A stretch of 33,038 nt of DNA. Source: Lachnospiraceae bacterium. GTDB taxonomy: Bacteria > Bacillota > Clostridia > Lachnospirales > Lachnospiraceae. The stretch is taken from contig JAQXIY010000117.1 of assembly GCA_029008035.1 (NCBI GenBank), forward strand, positions 1-33,038, read 5' to 3'. Shown here in pieces: positions 1-8,290 of this stretch (its first letter is position 1; the number at the start of each line of letters is the position of its first letter). Made by a program: the position numbers and the translations under genes. The notes under the pieces were generated by a model. That model saw only the letters and a list, made by a program, of their open reading frames with translations. It was not told the origin of the DNA and did not search any database.

Positions 1-141
1 TGTGAAGAGGATGGTGCCACATCTAAGGATGCAGTTTACGCCGGTGGTGATGCGGTTACAGGTGCTGCAACCGTAATCCTTGCTATGGGTGCCGGTAAGG
101 CAGCTGCTCAGGGAATTCATGAGTATTTCCAGAACAAGTAA
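1..141 (+). CDS. gltA: C-terminal end of a GltA/TrxB-type flavin oxidoreductase, probably homotetrameric glutamate synthase (5' end outside window)
   Basis: The first 46 codons are open in frame 1 and end at TAA 139-141. They contain the motif VYAGGDAVTGAATVILAMGAGK. In the NADPH-dependent glutamate synthase small-subunit/GltA family this is the C-terminal FAD-binding signature: GD contacts the flavin ribityl chain and the Ala/Gly-rich helix follows it. The family moves electrons from NAD(P)H through FAD, usually for glutamate synthesis or as a sulfide dehydrogenase/NfnB-type subunit. Only the tail is visible, so GltA, NfnB and other members cannot be separated. The gene ends 16 bases before a strong terminator and is the last of its transcription unit. 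Confidence 0.72.
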   Translation, partial: CEEDGATSKDAVYAGGDAVTGAATVILAMGAGKAAAQGIHEYFQNK

Positions 142-157
142 TACATAAAAATTAAAG

Positions 158-195
158 AAAATCCTGTAGACATAAGCAATTGTCTACAGGATTTT
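158..195. terminator. Bidirectional intrinsic terminator between convergent genes
   Basis: A 15-bp perfect stem (158-172 pairing with 181-195) encloses an 8-base loop. It is followed by T residues on the plus strand, and by a T-rich run (TTTTCTTTAATTTTT) when read on the minus strand. It lies between the end of the gltA-like gene and the end of the minus-strand aminotransferase gene and probably serves both. Confidence 0.9.
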
Positions 196-222
196 TTGTG
201 CCCTAAATAAAACATGACTAAA

Positions 223-1311
223 TTATCGCAACAGGCATTCTGCCAGTCTGTCGTTATCCTCCGGCTTCATAAAGCAGAAGCGAATGAACTTGTCATTTAA
301 AAATGGGAAGGTGGAGCAATCGCGAATCATCATACCCTCCCGAATCGCCCGGTCAAACAAATCACCGCTGGTAAGGTCATCGTCCATAATCCGAAGCAAC
401 ATAAAGTTGGCGGTAGGCTTGTAAGGACGAAATCGCTCCGATGCGGCAAACAAATCATACATTCTTTTGCGCTCGCCCAGAATCAGTTCTCTGGTGGCGG
501 CAATATAGTCCTTATCCCGGAACATTAATTCTCCTGCAATCACAGCAAGAGAGTTGATAGTCCAGGGGTTCTTGCGCTGGTTCATATTACGAAGCAAATC
601 TTCATTGCCTGTGATGGCGTATCCCAGACGAAGCCCCGGAGCGGCAAAAAATTTGCTGGTGCCTCTTAAGATAATAATATTGTTATAGTAGGAGGTGAGG
701 GGCACGGCACTGGTATGCGCCACATCATTTACAAATTCAATATAAGTCTCGTCCACCATCACATAGATGTCGTGTTCCTTGCACACATCCAAAATCTTGC
801 GCATGTCCTCCAGAGAAATGCAACTGGAGGTGGGGTTGTTGGGGTTGCAGAGGATTAATAAGTCCAGACTGTCGTCCAATTTGGAAGTGAAGTGGTCAGT
901 GTCTAAGCGAAAACTGTTCTCTTCCTTCAAGGGATAGTACAGGGTGGTTCCGCCGCCCAAGGCAATTTCTCGCTCATATTCTGAATAGGTAGGGCCTAAG
1001 ATTATGGCCTTCTTGGGATGCTCAATCTGAATAAATAGGGAAATCAATTCTGTGGAACCGTTGCCCACAATGATATTCTCTGGTTCCGTGCCCACATACT
1101 CCGCCATACACTTTCTGAGAGCGGTGTATTCCCGGTCAGGATAGGTGGTAATACAGTCAATATGAGTGGACAGTTCTTCCTTGAGATTAGGAGAAATCCC
1201 CAGAGGGTTTACATTGGCAGAAAAGCTTATGATGTATTCCTTCTTAATGCCGTAAATACTCTCTATCTTTTCCAAATCACTGCCGTGAAAATGGTCCTTG
1301 TGCTTAATCAT
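223..1311 (-). CDS. PLP-dependent class I/II aminotransferase, CobD/HisC-like (threonine-phosphate decarboxylase or histidinol-phosphate transaminase family)
   Basis: The 362-residue protein has fold-type I PLP enzyme marks. The N-terminal HGSDLEKIESIYGI...FSANVNPLG stretch is typical of the CobD branch. GNGSTELI follows, then NPNNPTS, the DETYIEF segment with the PLP-ring Asp, and TSKFFAAPGLRLGY, where the Lys of SKFF should form the Schiff base. CobD converts threonine phosphate to aminopropanol phosphate for the cobalamin nucleotide loop; HisC makes histidinol phosphate. The SANVNPLG motif favours CobD, but no cobalamin or histidine gene lies nearby, so substrate is open. AGGAGG at 1316-1321 sits 4 bases before the ATG. 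It is transcribed alone, divergently from the large operon to its right. Confidence 0.85.
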   Translation of the reverse strand: MIKHKDHFHGSDLEKIESIYGIKKEYIISFSANVNPLGISPNLKEELSTHIDCITTYPDREYTALRKCMAEYVGTEPENIIVGNGSTELISLFIQIEHPKKAIILGPTYSEYEREIALGGGTTLYYPLKEENSFRLDTDHFTSKLDDSLDLLILCNPNNPTSSCISLEDMRKILDVCKEHDIYVMVDETYIEFVNDVAHTSAVPLTSYYNNIIILRGTSKFFAAPGLRLGYAITGNEDLLRNMNQRKNPWTINSLAVIAGELMFRDKDYIAATRELILGERKRMYDLFAASERFRPYKPTANFMLLRIMDDDLTSGDLFDRAIREGMMIRDCSTFPFLNDKFIRFCFMKPEDNDRLAECLLR

Positions 1312-1339
1312 TTCTGCCTCCTGTATAGGACAAAGTTTA

Positions 1340-1368
1340 TTGCATGTCCCCTGTAAATAGTTTATAAT
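1340..1368 (+). promoter_or_regulatory. Sigma-A-type promoter for the five-gene DUF5717 operon
   Basis: TTGCAT (1340-1345), a 17-base spacer and a perfect TATAAT (1363-1368) lie about 75 bases before the TTG start at 1443. No other strong promoter is visible inside the operon, where gene junctions are 16 bases or less. Confidence 0.6.
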
Positions 1369-1370
1369 TT

Positions 1371-1398
1371 ATTATAGTCATAAATACCAAAAAAGCAA
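1371..1398 (-). promoter_or_regulatory. Sigma-A-type promoter for the CobD/HisC-like gene
   Basis: On the minus strand TTGCTT (1398-1393) and TATAAT (1376-1371) are separated by 16 bases, reading toward the ATG at 1311. It lies back to back with the plus-strand promoter at 1340-1368, so the two could influence each other. This is a consensus match only. Confidence 0.5.
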
Positions 1399-1442
1399 CC
1401 GGTATGTAAGGACTAGACTAGACGGATAAAGGGAGTCATATT

Positions 1443-4400
1443 TTGCGAAAGCGTATCTGGCGAATGTCAGAAGACAAGTTTGACAACAGAAGAACGAAGT
1501 TGCTGCTTCCCTCCGATACCCTTGAGATTGTAGGGCAGGAGGGGACGAAAGTTCAGGGTGAATTTTCCTTTTCCAGCGGTGACGATATCCCCCTTCGGGG
1601 AATCGTGTACTCCTCCAATCCTTATGTGAGGATTTTAAAACCGCAGTTTCAAGGAACGGATATTACCATTCGCTTTGATGTGTTAGGTCAGCACTACGCA
1701 GAGGGGGATTTTCTCCGGGGTTATTTTACCATTGTATATAACGGAGGAGAGCATCGCCTTCCTTTTGATGTTCAATTTCAAGGAGACAGATTACTCTGCT
1801 CCACAGGCGAGATTACGTCCTTACAGGAGTTTGCGGAATTTGCAAAAGGCCACTGGAATGAGGCAATGCAGCTTTTCTATTCCAAGGCTTTTGCCCGGTT
1901 TATGGAGCGAGAAGATATACAGTATCGCATGTTGTATACAGGGTATCGTCGGGCGCTGCCTTCTGCCGCTAATCTGGAAGAATTTCTTGTGGCAGCCGGG
2001 TTAAAAGAAGCGGTGAAGTTTTCCGTCAACGAGAGGGAGGTCAACTTCTATGGCGTGACGGAAAATCGCAAGGAGACGTTGCTGATTGCTAAGTCCGCAT
2101 GGGGGCATGTAGAGATCACCGTGGAGAGCGATAGCGATTTTGTTACGGTGGAGAAGGACTACATTACTTCTGACTATTTTTTGGGTAGCACTATGTTACT
2201 CAATTATTACATACACAAGAACCATATGCATGCCGGCAAGAACTATGCCCGCATTACGTTTTCCTGCAAGGGCATCATTCATGAGGTGCAGGTGATGGCT
2301 ACTTTTGACAGGGAGGATGTGACACGGGAGTGGAATCATCGCCAGATGAAGCGGGAGATGATGCTTCTCACTCAGGTATACGAGGATTATCGCTTCCGCC
2401 GTATCACTACAGGGGATTGGTGCGAACAGTCCATTGCATTACTGGATGACATGCTTCGTATGGACAGTGATAATCTCTGGTATCAACTGATGAAAGCTCA
2501 GTGTTATATTGTCAACAAGCAGCGGCAGGAGGCTCTGTGGATTATCCAGGATATGAAGCGGGATATACTAGATAAGTCCAGCGTGGAATGGGCATATCTT
2601 TTGTATCTCTGTACCCTGATTGAGCAGGAAGAAAGTTATGTCAATCGACTCACTAAGGAGATAGAGGTGATTTTTCGTCAGCATCCGGAGGATCCTCGCA
2701 TCTTCTGGTTTTTGAGCTTCCTTCGGGAGGAATATATCAACGACAATGCCAGAAAGCTTGCTGCTGTGGAACAATGGATAGCTGCGGGAAATGCATCCCC
2801 ATTTTACTATATTGAGGCCTATGATTTGATGCTACAGGACCCATATCTGGTTCACGACTTTTCTCCGGTGAATCTTCAGGTGTTGTACTGGGCGGCAAGA
2901 CGAGGAGTCCTGAATCGCGAACTGGCTATGCAGGTATCTCATATCATAGAGCGGCAGAATGCATTCTCTGAGAAGATATGGTTTGTGGTGGAAAAGTCTT
3001 ATGAACAATTCCCGGAGGCAGATTTTTTCGCGCATATTGTTGCCTATCTTTTGCGCAATGAACTGTATCAGGAGCGCTTTTTATCATGGTATCGCAGAGG
3101 CATCGAGGAAGAACTGCGACTGAACGGACTGTATGAAGCCTACATGTTGACTTTGCCGGATAACAGTACGGAGGCGTTGCCTCCAATGCTTGTGCATTAT
3201 TTTCGATATAGTTGTAACCTGCCTTATCAGAAAAAGGCGTTGCTATATGCCAATGTGATTTTAAATCGCCGGGAGATACCCCAGCTCTACGAACAGTATC
3301 TTAGGGCCATAGAACTGTTTGCCATTGAGCAGATGAGGGCCAATCGCATCAACGATAATCTGGCCATTGTCTATCAGAATGTTTTGGAGATGGGTGTGGT
3401 GGATGCTGATATGGCAAATGCCGCTGCGGGTATGATTTTTATGAAGAAGCTGGTATGCATTATTCCGGATATTACTCGGGTGTTTGTATATCAGGAACAA
3501 TACGAGATGCCTTTTGTGGTGCCGGTAGCGGAAGGCATTGCTTATGTTCCCATTGTCTCAGAACATTTTCAGATTTTTATGGAGACAAGACAGGGCACAT
3601 TGTTTACAGATAAGAGGGGATACACTCTGCAGCGCCTTATGTTCCCGGAGACCTATTTGGGGAAACTGAAGAACTTGGCACCATTGTCATTGACCTTTAT
3701 TCTTTCGGATTTTGCAGGAAAGAATCGGCCGGAGCAGTTTACATTAGACGATGTGGGCAAAATCGATACCTTTATTCACTCTTCACTGGTCTCAAAGGCT
3801 TATATTCGCGGAAAGTACCCGGTACTCACCGCCTTCTTGCGCAGTCACTGTCGTGAGGAAATGCTGGAGGAACACTTTGACAGAGAGGTGGACTATACCA
3901 CTCTGGATAATGTCATGATGTGCTACATTATGGAACTGTTTTTACAGCAGAGACAATACGATAAAGTCTACGGCCTGATGCAGGAATACTGTGGCGTAGC
4001 GGTAGATGGGAAGTTGCTTCTTGAAATGAGCAACGAACTGATTCTGAATTCCAATTTTGCCAGAGATGAATTTTTGCTCAGCCTGTGTGCATATCTGGCT
4101 AACCAACAATTAGCCACACCGGCTACCATCGTTTATCTTGCCGGAAACACGGTTGGCCCCACCGGAGAAATGATACATCTCTGGAAGATGGCCAAAGCAG
4201 AGGAACTGCACGTGTTAGACTTGGAGGAAAATATTTTGTTCCAGGCATTGTATGCGGAGAGTAAGTTGCAGGAAGTACAGCCCATTTTCGAGTCATATAT
4301 GACCAAGGGCAAGGATAAGATGCTGGTGGAAGCATATATGAATTACTGGTCCCATGAGTATATGCTGGCCCATGATGGTGTTCCGGAACAGCTGTTTACC

Positions 4401-4979
4401 TATTTAGCCTACTATTTCGACAGGGAAGTTCCCCTGAAGGAAAGCTGTAATCTGGCTTACATGAAGTTTCTATCCGGTCTGGATTTGCTCAGCGACAGGG
4501 AGTATCGAGTGCTGGATAAGCTGTTGCAGTTTTATATTTTGCGAAACGTGTATTTCAGTTTCTATCGCAATGTAGATGAGAGGCTGAGGATCAAATATCA
4601 CTTATATGACAAATATTTTGTGGAATACCGGGGCAATCCGGGAGACCGCATCACCATTACTTACAGTTATGATGGCAAGGAGCCCATAGAAGAAGAGATG
4701 GTAGAGATTTATGAAGGCATCTTTGTAAAACAGTTTGTCATCTTTTTCGGAGAAACCATAGAATATCAGCTGTACGCGGAAGAAGTCAGTGATTTGCCTG
4801 TGTGCTCAGACAAACTGGTGATTTCATCCCAGTTGCAGGAGGGCAAAGGAGATCGTTATGACTTGCTGAACCGTATGCAGAACAATTGGCTTTACAACGA
4901 GAGGGCGGCTTTGGCACGGGATATGAAGCAGTATCAGGGACTTGAACAGGTTACCAAACAACTTTTCACTACGATTTAA
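1443..4979 (+). CDS. Large cytoplasmic scaffold-like protein, two N-terminal beta domains plus long helical repeat (DUF5717-like)
   Basis: The 1178-residue protein has no signal peptide or membrane segment. Residues about 30-115 and 205-290 look like two beta-sandwich (Ig/BACON-like) units: each has alternating strands and ends in a similar strand pattern (FTIVYNGGEHRLPFDVQF and ARITFSCKGIIHEVQVMATF). Residues about 300-1060 are almost all helical and look like degenerate TPR-type repeats. A further beta-rich stretch lies near 1080-1150. I associate it with the Lachnospiraceae family DUF5717 from memory; no biochemical role is known to me. The TTG start is chosen because AAAGGGAG (1428-1435) is 7 bases upstream; the in-frame ATG at 1464 has no ribosome site. 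It is the first gene of the operon and probably a protein-binding platform for the products that follow (inference). Confidence 0.72.
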   Translation: MRKRIWRMSEDKFDNRRTKLLLPSDTLEIVGQEGTKVQGEFSFSSGDDIPLRGIVYSSNPYVRILKPQFQGTDITIRFDVLGQHYAEGDFLRGYFTIVYNGGEHRLPFDVQFQGDRLLCSTGEITSLQEFAEFAKGHWNEAMQLFYSKAFARFMEREDIQYRMLYTGYRRALPSAANLEEFLVAAGLKEAVKFSVNEREVNFYGVTENRKETLLIAKSAWGHVEITVESDSDFVTVEKDYITSDYFLGSTMLLNYYIHKNHMHAGKNYARITFSCKGIIHEVQVMATFDREDVTREWNHRQMKREMMLLTQVYEDYRFRRITTGDWCEQSIALLDDMLRMDSDNLWYQLMKAQCYIVNKQRQEALWIIQDMKRDILDKSSVEWAYLLYLCTLIEQEESYVNRLTKEIEVIFRQHPEDPRIFWFLSFLREEYINDNARKLAAVEQWIAAGNASPFYYIEAYDLMLQDPYLVHDFSPVNLQVLYWAARRGVLNRELAMQVSHIIERQNAFSEKIWFVVEKSYEQFPEADFFAHIVAYLLRNELYQERFLSWYRRGIEEELRLNGLYEAYMLTLPDNSTEALPPMLVHYFRYSCNLPYQKKALLYANVILNRREIPQLYEQYLRAIELFAIEQMRANRINDNLAIVYQNVLEMGVVDADMANAAAGMIFMKKLVCIIPDITRVFVYQEQYEMPFVVPVAEGIAYVPIVSEHFQIFMETRQGTLFTDKRGYTLQRLMFPETYLGKLKNLAPLSLTFILSDFAGKNRPEQFTLDDVGKIDTFIHSSLVSKAYIRGKYPVLTAFLRSHCREEMLEEHFDREVDYTTLDNVMMCYIMELFLQQRQYDKVYGLMQEYCGVAVDGKLLLEMSNELILNSNFARDEFLLSLCAYLANQQLATPATIVYLAGNTVGPTGEMIHLWKMAKAEELHVLDLEENILFQALYAESKLQEVQPIFESYMTKGKDKMLVEAYMNYWSHEYMLAHDGVPEQLFTYLAYYFDREVPLKESCNLAYMKFLSGLDLLSDREYRVLDKLLQFYILRNVYFSFYRNVDERLRIKYHLYDKYFVEYRGNPGDRITITYSYDGKEPIEEEMVEIYEGIFVKQFVIFFGETIEYQLYAEEVSDLPVCSDKLVISSQLQEGKGDRYDLLNRMQNNWLYNERAALARDMKQYQGLEQVTKQLFTTI

Positions 4980-4988
4980 GAGGGTATC

Positions 4989-6248
4989 ATGGAGCAGGAA
5001 AACAAAGGATTATATTTGGGGATTGACATCAATTCCAAATATACCATGATTAGTTATTATCAACTGCATATGACGGAACCCCAGACCCTTAGCACGGTGA
5101 TGGGCAGCGAAACCTATCAAATTCCCACTTGCCTCAGCAAGAAAAAGGGAATGAGTCAGTGGTTTTTTGGAGAAGAGGCCAGACAAAAGGTGAAGAATAA
5201 CGAGGCTCTAGGGGTAGAAAATCTATTGGAAAAAGCCTTGTCCGGTGAGGAGGTCTATGTGGAGCATGAAAAGCATGCTGCCAGAGATTTACTGGTGATT
5301 TTCTTAAAAAAGGTGCTTTCCGTATCAGGAATTGCCTACACCAAATGGCCAATTGCCAAGGTGGTGATGACAGTCGATTCCGTCAGCATGGAGTATATGG
5401 AATTATTCTCTATGGTGATGTCAAAGTTGGAGATTGATACTTCCAAACTGATGTTAATTGATTATCGTGAATCGTTTTATTATTATGCTTTGAACCAAAA
5501 GCCTGAGATTTTTCTTCACGACGTGGTCATGTTTGACTATCGTGATTCGGACATGATCTCCTGTGTGTTGGAGCGAAATCAGCACACAACACCGCAGATG
5601 ATTCGTCTCATACAACAGAATCACGGTAAACTGTTTGATGATAAAGACAGGCAGTTTTCACAAATTTTAGAACAGGTATTTCAGGAAAGAATTGTATCTT
5701 CTGTGTATCTGATCGGAGATGGCTTTGACGGAGACTGGACCAAGTTGTCCCTTCAGTATATGTGTCAGGGAAGAAAGGTCTTTGTGGGCAAGAATCTGTA
5801 CTCAAAAGGTGCCTGCTATGCAGGAGTCGTGAAAGATCAAAAGGTGGATTGGCCTTTTGTGTACATTGGAGAGAATGAACTTAAATTAAATCTATATTTA
5901 AAAGTTGTTAATGATAATGAAATGCAACTGCACACTCTCTTAAATGCAGGAGAAAGTTGGTTTGAGAGCAAGGGAGAGTGTGAAGTGATTTTAGACGGTT
6001 CTCCGGAGATTGATTTCTTTATTCAGGAGCCGGATAGCAGGGAGGCCCATGTGGAGTCTCTGGAACTGACAGACTTGCCCAAGAGAGACAGACGAACCAC
6101 GCGGCTGCGCATTACAGCCACGCCAACCTCTGACAGGGATATTACGATTGTCATACGGGATTTGGGGTTTGGAGAAATTGCACCTTCCTCTAACAGAACA
6201 TGGGAACATAGCATTACCTTACAACAGGAGCAGATATGGGAGAACTAA
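4989..6248 (+). CDS. Divergent Hsp70/actin-fold ATPase-like protein (DUF5716-like)
   Basis: The 419-residue product begins LYLGIDINSKYTMISYY, matching the phosphate-1 loop of Hsp70/actin-fold proteins (usually DLGTTNS...). DVVMFDYRDSDMISCVL occupies the place of phosphate-2 (DlGgGTfdvs) but lacks the Gly-rich turn. VYLIGDGFDGDW resembles the adenosine motif (VfLvGGfsrsp), and LYSKGACYAGV resembles the GAA/GAV helix near the end of the nucleotide domain. After residue about 305 comes a beta-rich tail that could be a short Hsp70-like substrate domain (LNAGESWFESKGECEVIL). No helical lid is present. Several nucleotide-contact residues are substituted, so ATP hydrolysis is uncertain. The gene starts 9 bases after its neighbour and overlaps the next gene by 13 bases, indicating coupled translation. 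The family name is from memory. Confidence 0.68.
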   Translation: MEQENKGLYLGIDINSKYTMISYYQLHMTEPQTLSTVMGSETYQIPTCLSKKKGMSQWFFGEEARQKVKNNEALGVENLLEKALSGEEVYVEHEKHAARDLLVIFLKKVLSVSGIAYTKWPIAKVVMTVDSVSMEYMELFSMVMSKLEIDTSKLMLIDYRESFYYYALNQKPEIFLHDVVMFDYRDSDMISCVLERNQHTTPQMIRLIQQNHGKLFDDKDRQFSQILEQVFQERIVSSVYLIGDGFDGDWTKLSLQYMCQGRKVFVGKNLYSKGACYAGVVKDQKVDWPFVYIGENELKLNLYLKVVNDNEMQLHTLLNAGESWFESKGECEVILDGSPEIDFFIQEPDSREAHVESLELTDLPKRDRRTTRLRITATPTSDRDITIVIRDLGFGEIAPSSNRTWEHSITLQQEQIWEN

Positions 6249-7069
6249 TTCTTTGTAAACAATCCATAGCGGCCAATCCGTTTTTCCTGGAGGACACCTC
6301 GCTGAATGTGTATTCTTTGGAAGAATTGAGCTACTACATATACAATAACGTATATTTGTTAAATTCAGATTTTATATCTGTAGAACTCTGTAATTGGATT
6401 GGACGAGAACTGGGATATCGACAATTACAGCAGCAACTGTTGGATTCCAAAAAGGATAACGCACCTTTACATGTGTTAGTGGGGATGATTCTCACCCAGA
6501 TTGGCTATTTGTCCAAATCAGAGATCAGACAGGTACTTCAGACGATTTCTTCTTTTGAGAATAAAAGCGGAATGGAATGTCGGAAGATGCGTGCGGATCG
6601 TTTGATGGAGAAGGATAAGATTGTAGATGCCATTTTTGAATATGAGCATTTGTTAGATGAGCATTCCGGCGGTAAAATGCCTCGCGAATTTGAAGGAGAC
6701 ATATGGCACAATTTAGGTAGTGCCTACGCCAGACTTTTCTTCTTTGATGAGGCATCTCAGTGCTTTGAGCAGGCGTATATGCGAAATCACAAAGCTGCAT
6801 CTATGCGACTGATGCTGGCATCTCTTCGGTGTAACAGAAATCAGGAACAATTTGATGCCCTGGTGGCCAAATATTTCATTCCGGAAGACGTGGTGGAGAG
6901 TATCAAGGAGGAAGTGACTGATTTGAGCAGACAACCGGAGATTTCTCAATTCGACCAACAGATAGATGAACTTTTACAAGATAAGTCTGAACGAGGGCAA
7001 TATGACCTGAAGGTTTCTGAGATATTAGGCAGGTGGAAACAGGAATACAATCGGCTGTGCCGCATTTGA
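6236..7069 (+). CDS. TPR-repeat protein of the same operon
   Basis: This 277-residue soluble protein has a recognisable tetratricopeptide unit at about residues 160-195: WHNLGSAYARLFFFDEASQCFEQAYMRNH, with the usual small/large alternation, Ala at helix-crossing positions and a following partial repeat (AASMRLMLASLRCN). The preceding helices (about 110-150) look like degenerate repeats. The C-terminal third is charged and helical. No enzyme motif is visible. AGGAG at about 6225-6229 precedes the ATG, which lies inside the end of the Hsp70-like gene. TPR proteins are frequent partners of Hsp70s, so a co-chaperone or adaptor role for the upstream gene product is plausible but inferred. Confidence 0.7.
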   Translation: MGELILCKQSIAANPFFLEDTSLNVYSLEELSYYIYNNVYLLNSDFISVELCNWIGRELGYRQLQQQLLDSKKDNAPLHVLVGMILTQIGYLSKSEIRQVLQTISSFENKSGMECRKMRADRLMEKDKIVDAIFEYEHLLDEHSGGKMPREFEGDIWHNLGSAYARLFFFDEASQCFEQAYMRNHKAASMRLMLASLRCNRNQEQFDALVAKYFIPEDVVESIKEEVTDLSRQPEISQFDQQIDELLQDKSERGQYDLKVSEILGRWKQEYNRLCRI

Positions 7070-7084
7070 TGGATGGAGTGAGCC

Positions 7085-8269
7085 ATGTTATTTTTTGGAA
7101 AAGGAAATAAAAAGAACAAAAAACTGGATGATGCCTTTGCTAAGGTATATCAGGAGATTCAGACCATCGAGGACTGGGACGATCCGAAGAAACTGGAGCA
7201 CTATATCCTGGATGCCTGCGAACAGATCATTGCCATCACAAAGGAAATTGAAGGAGAGCGGGCAGAGTATCGCATTGTCACTTCATATCTGACAGATATT
7301 CAAACCATTGAGAAACTGCCGGAGGACAGAGGTAGGGAATTACGGGAAGTGGCGTCCAATATCGTTGACTTGAACACAGCCCGGACCAATTATTTGCAAT
7401 CCTCACACAACATTTCTGAGGAACAGTTCCTAATGATGGAACAGGAGGAGGAAGAGATTCCTGCCATTATCCATCGTATGTTGGAACACGAGCGGTATCA
7501 GGATGCAGTGAAAAAGGACAAAAATATTCTGGAAGCCCAGAAAAGCCAATGGGAGATAGAACGAGAATCTATTATTTCTAAGAGAAAGCTTCTAAAGAGG
7601 ATTGGCATTGTTCTCTTTGTGTTTTACATCACTTTGTTAATCCTTTTGTTTGTGATACAGGAGATATCAAATTTTGATTTAACAATTGCATATCTGCTAT
7701 TATTTTTCGTTGGGGGATTTGGTGCATTTTGGATTTATGTCCAGACCAACTGGATGAAACGTGATATGCGTCAGGCGGTGAGAAATTATAATCAGTCGGT
7801 GAGTATGCTTAATGTGGTGCGGATGAAGTATGCCAATGTGACAAAGTCCGTGGAATATACCAAGGATAAATTCGGAGTTCACAGTTCCACCGAGTTGAAT
7901 TATATATGGGAACAATATGTGGATGCGGTGAAGGAACGGGAACGTTTCGAGAAGAATAACGACGACCTGGAGTATTTCAATGGACGACTGATGCGTATTT
8001 TGGAAAAAGTAAATCTGCACGACCGCAAGATTTGGCTGAGTCAGACGAAAGCGTTGGTGGATACCGATGAGATGACAGAGATAAAGCACAACTTGGTGAA
8101 ACGCAGACAGAAGATACGCGACCATATCGAGGACAATCGACAGATTGTACGGAGCGAGCGAAATGAGATAGATCAATTGATGAAGGAGCATGAACACTAT
8201 GTGCCTGAAATTATAGAGATTATCAAGTCGGTTGATAAACTGTGTGGTTTGGATTCGGAGGAGAACTAA
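7085..8269 (+). CDS. Coiled-coil protein with a two-helix membrane hairpin
   Basis: In this 394-residue protein, residues 1-165 are highly charged and helical (runs such as EQEEEEIPAIIHRMLEHERYQ). Two hydrophobic segments follow at about 173-191 (IGIVLFVFYITLLILLFVI) and 200-220 (LTIAYLLLFFVGGFGAFWIYV), joined by a loop of about eight residues. Residues 225-394 are again helical and coiled-coil-like. With Lys/Arg-rich flanks on both outer sides (KRKLLKR before, KRDMR after), both long arms should face the cytoplasm. This predicts a membrane anchor for the otherwise soluble operon products. No enzyme motif is seen. It starts 15 bases after the TPR gene with GGAGTG upstream, and the next gene follows within about 20 bases. 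I do not recognise the family. Confidence 0.7.
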   Translation: MLFFGKGNKKNKKLDDAFAKVYQEIQTIEDWDDPKKLEHYILDACEQIIAITKEIEGERAEYRIVTSYLTDIQTIEKLPEDRGRELREVASNIVDLNTARTNYLQSSHNISEEQFLMMEQEEEEIPAIIHRMLEHERYQDAVKKDKNILEAQKSQWEIERESIISKRKLLKRIGIVLFVFYITLLILLFVIQEISNFDLTIAYLLLFFVGGFGAFWIYVQTNWMKRDMRQAVRNYNQSVSMLNVVRMKYANVTKSVEYTKDKFGVHSSTELNYIWEQYVDAVKERERFEKNNDDLEYFNGRLMRILEKVNLHDRKIWLSQTKALVDTDEMTEIKHNLVKRRQKIRDHIEDNRQIVRSERNEIDQLMKEHEHYVPEIIEIIKSVDKLCGLDSEEN

Positions 8270-8290
8270 CCGCCGGGAGGAATGGAGAAT

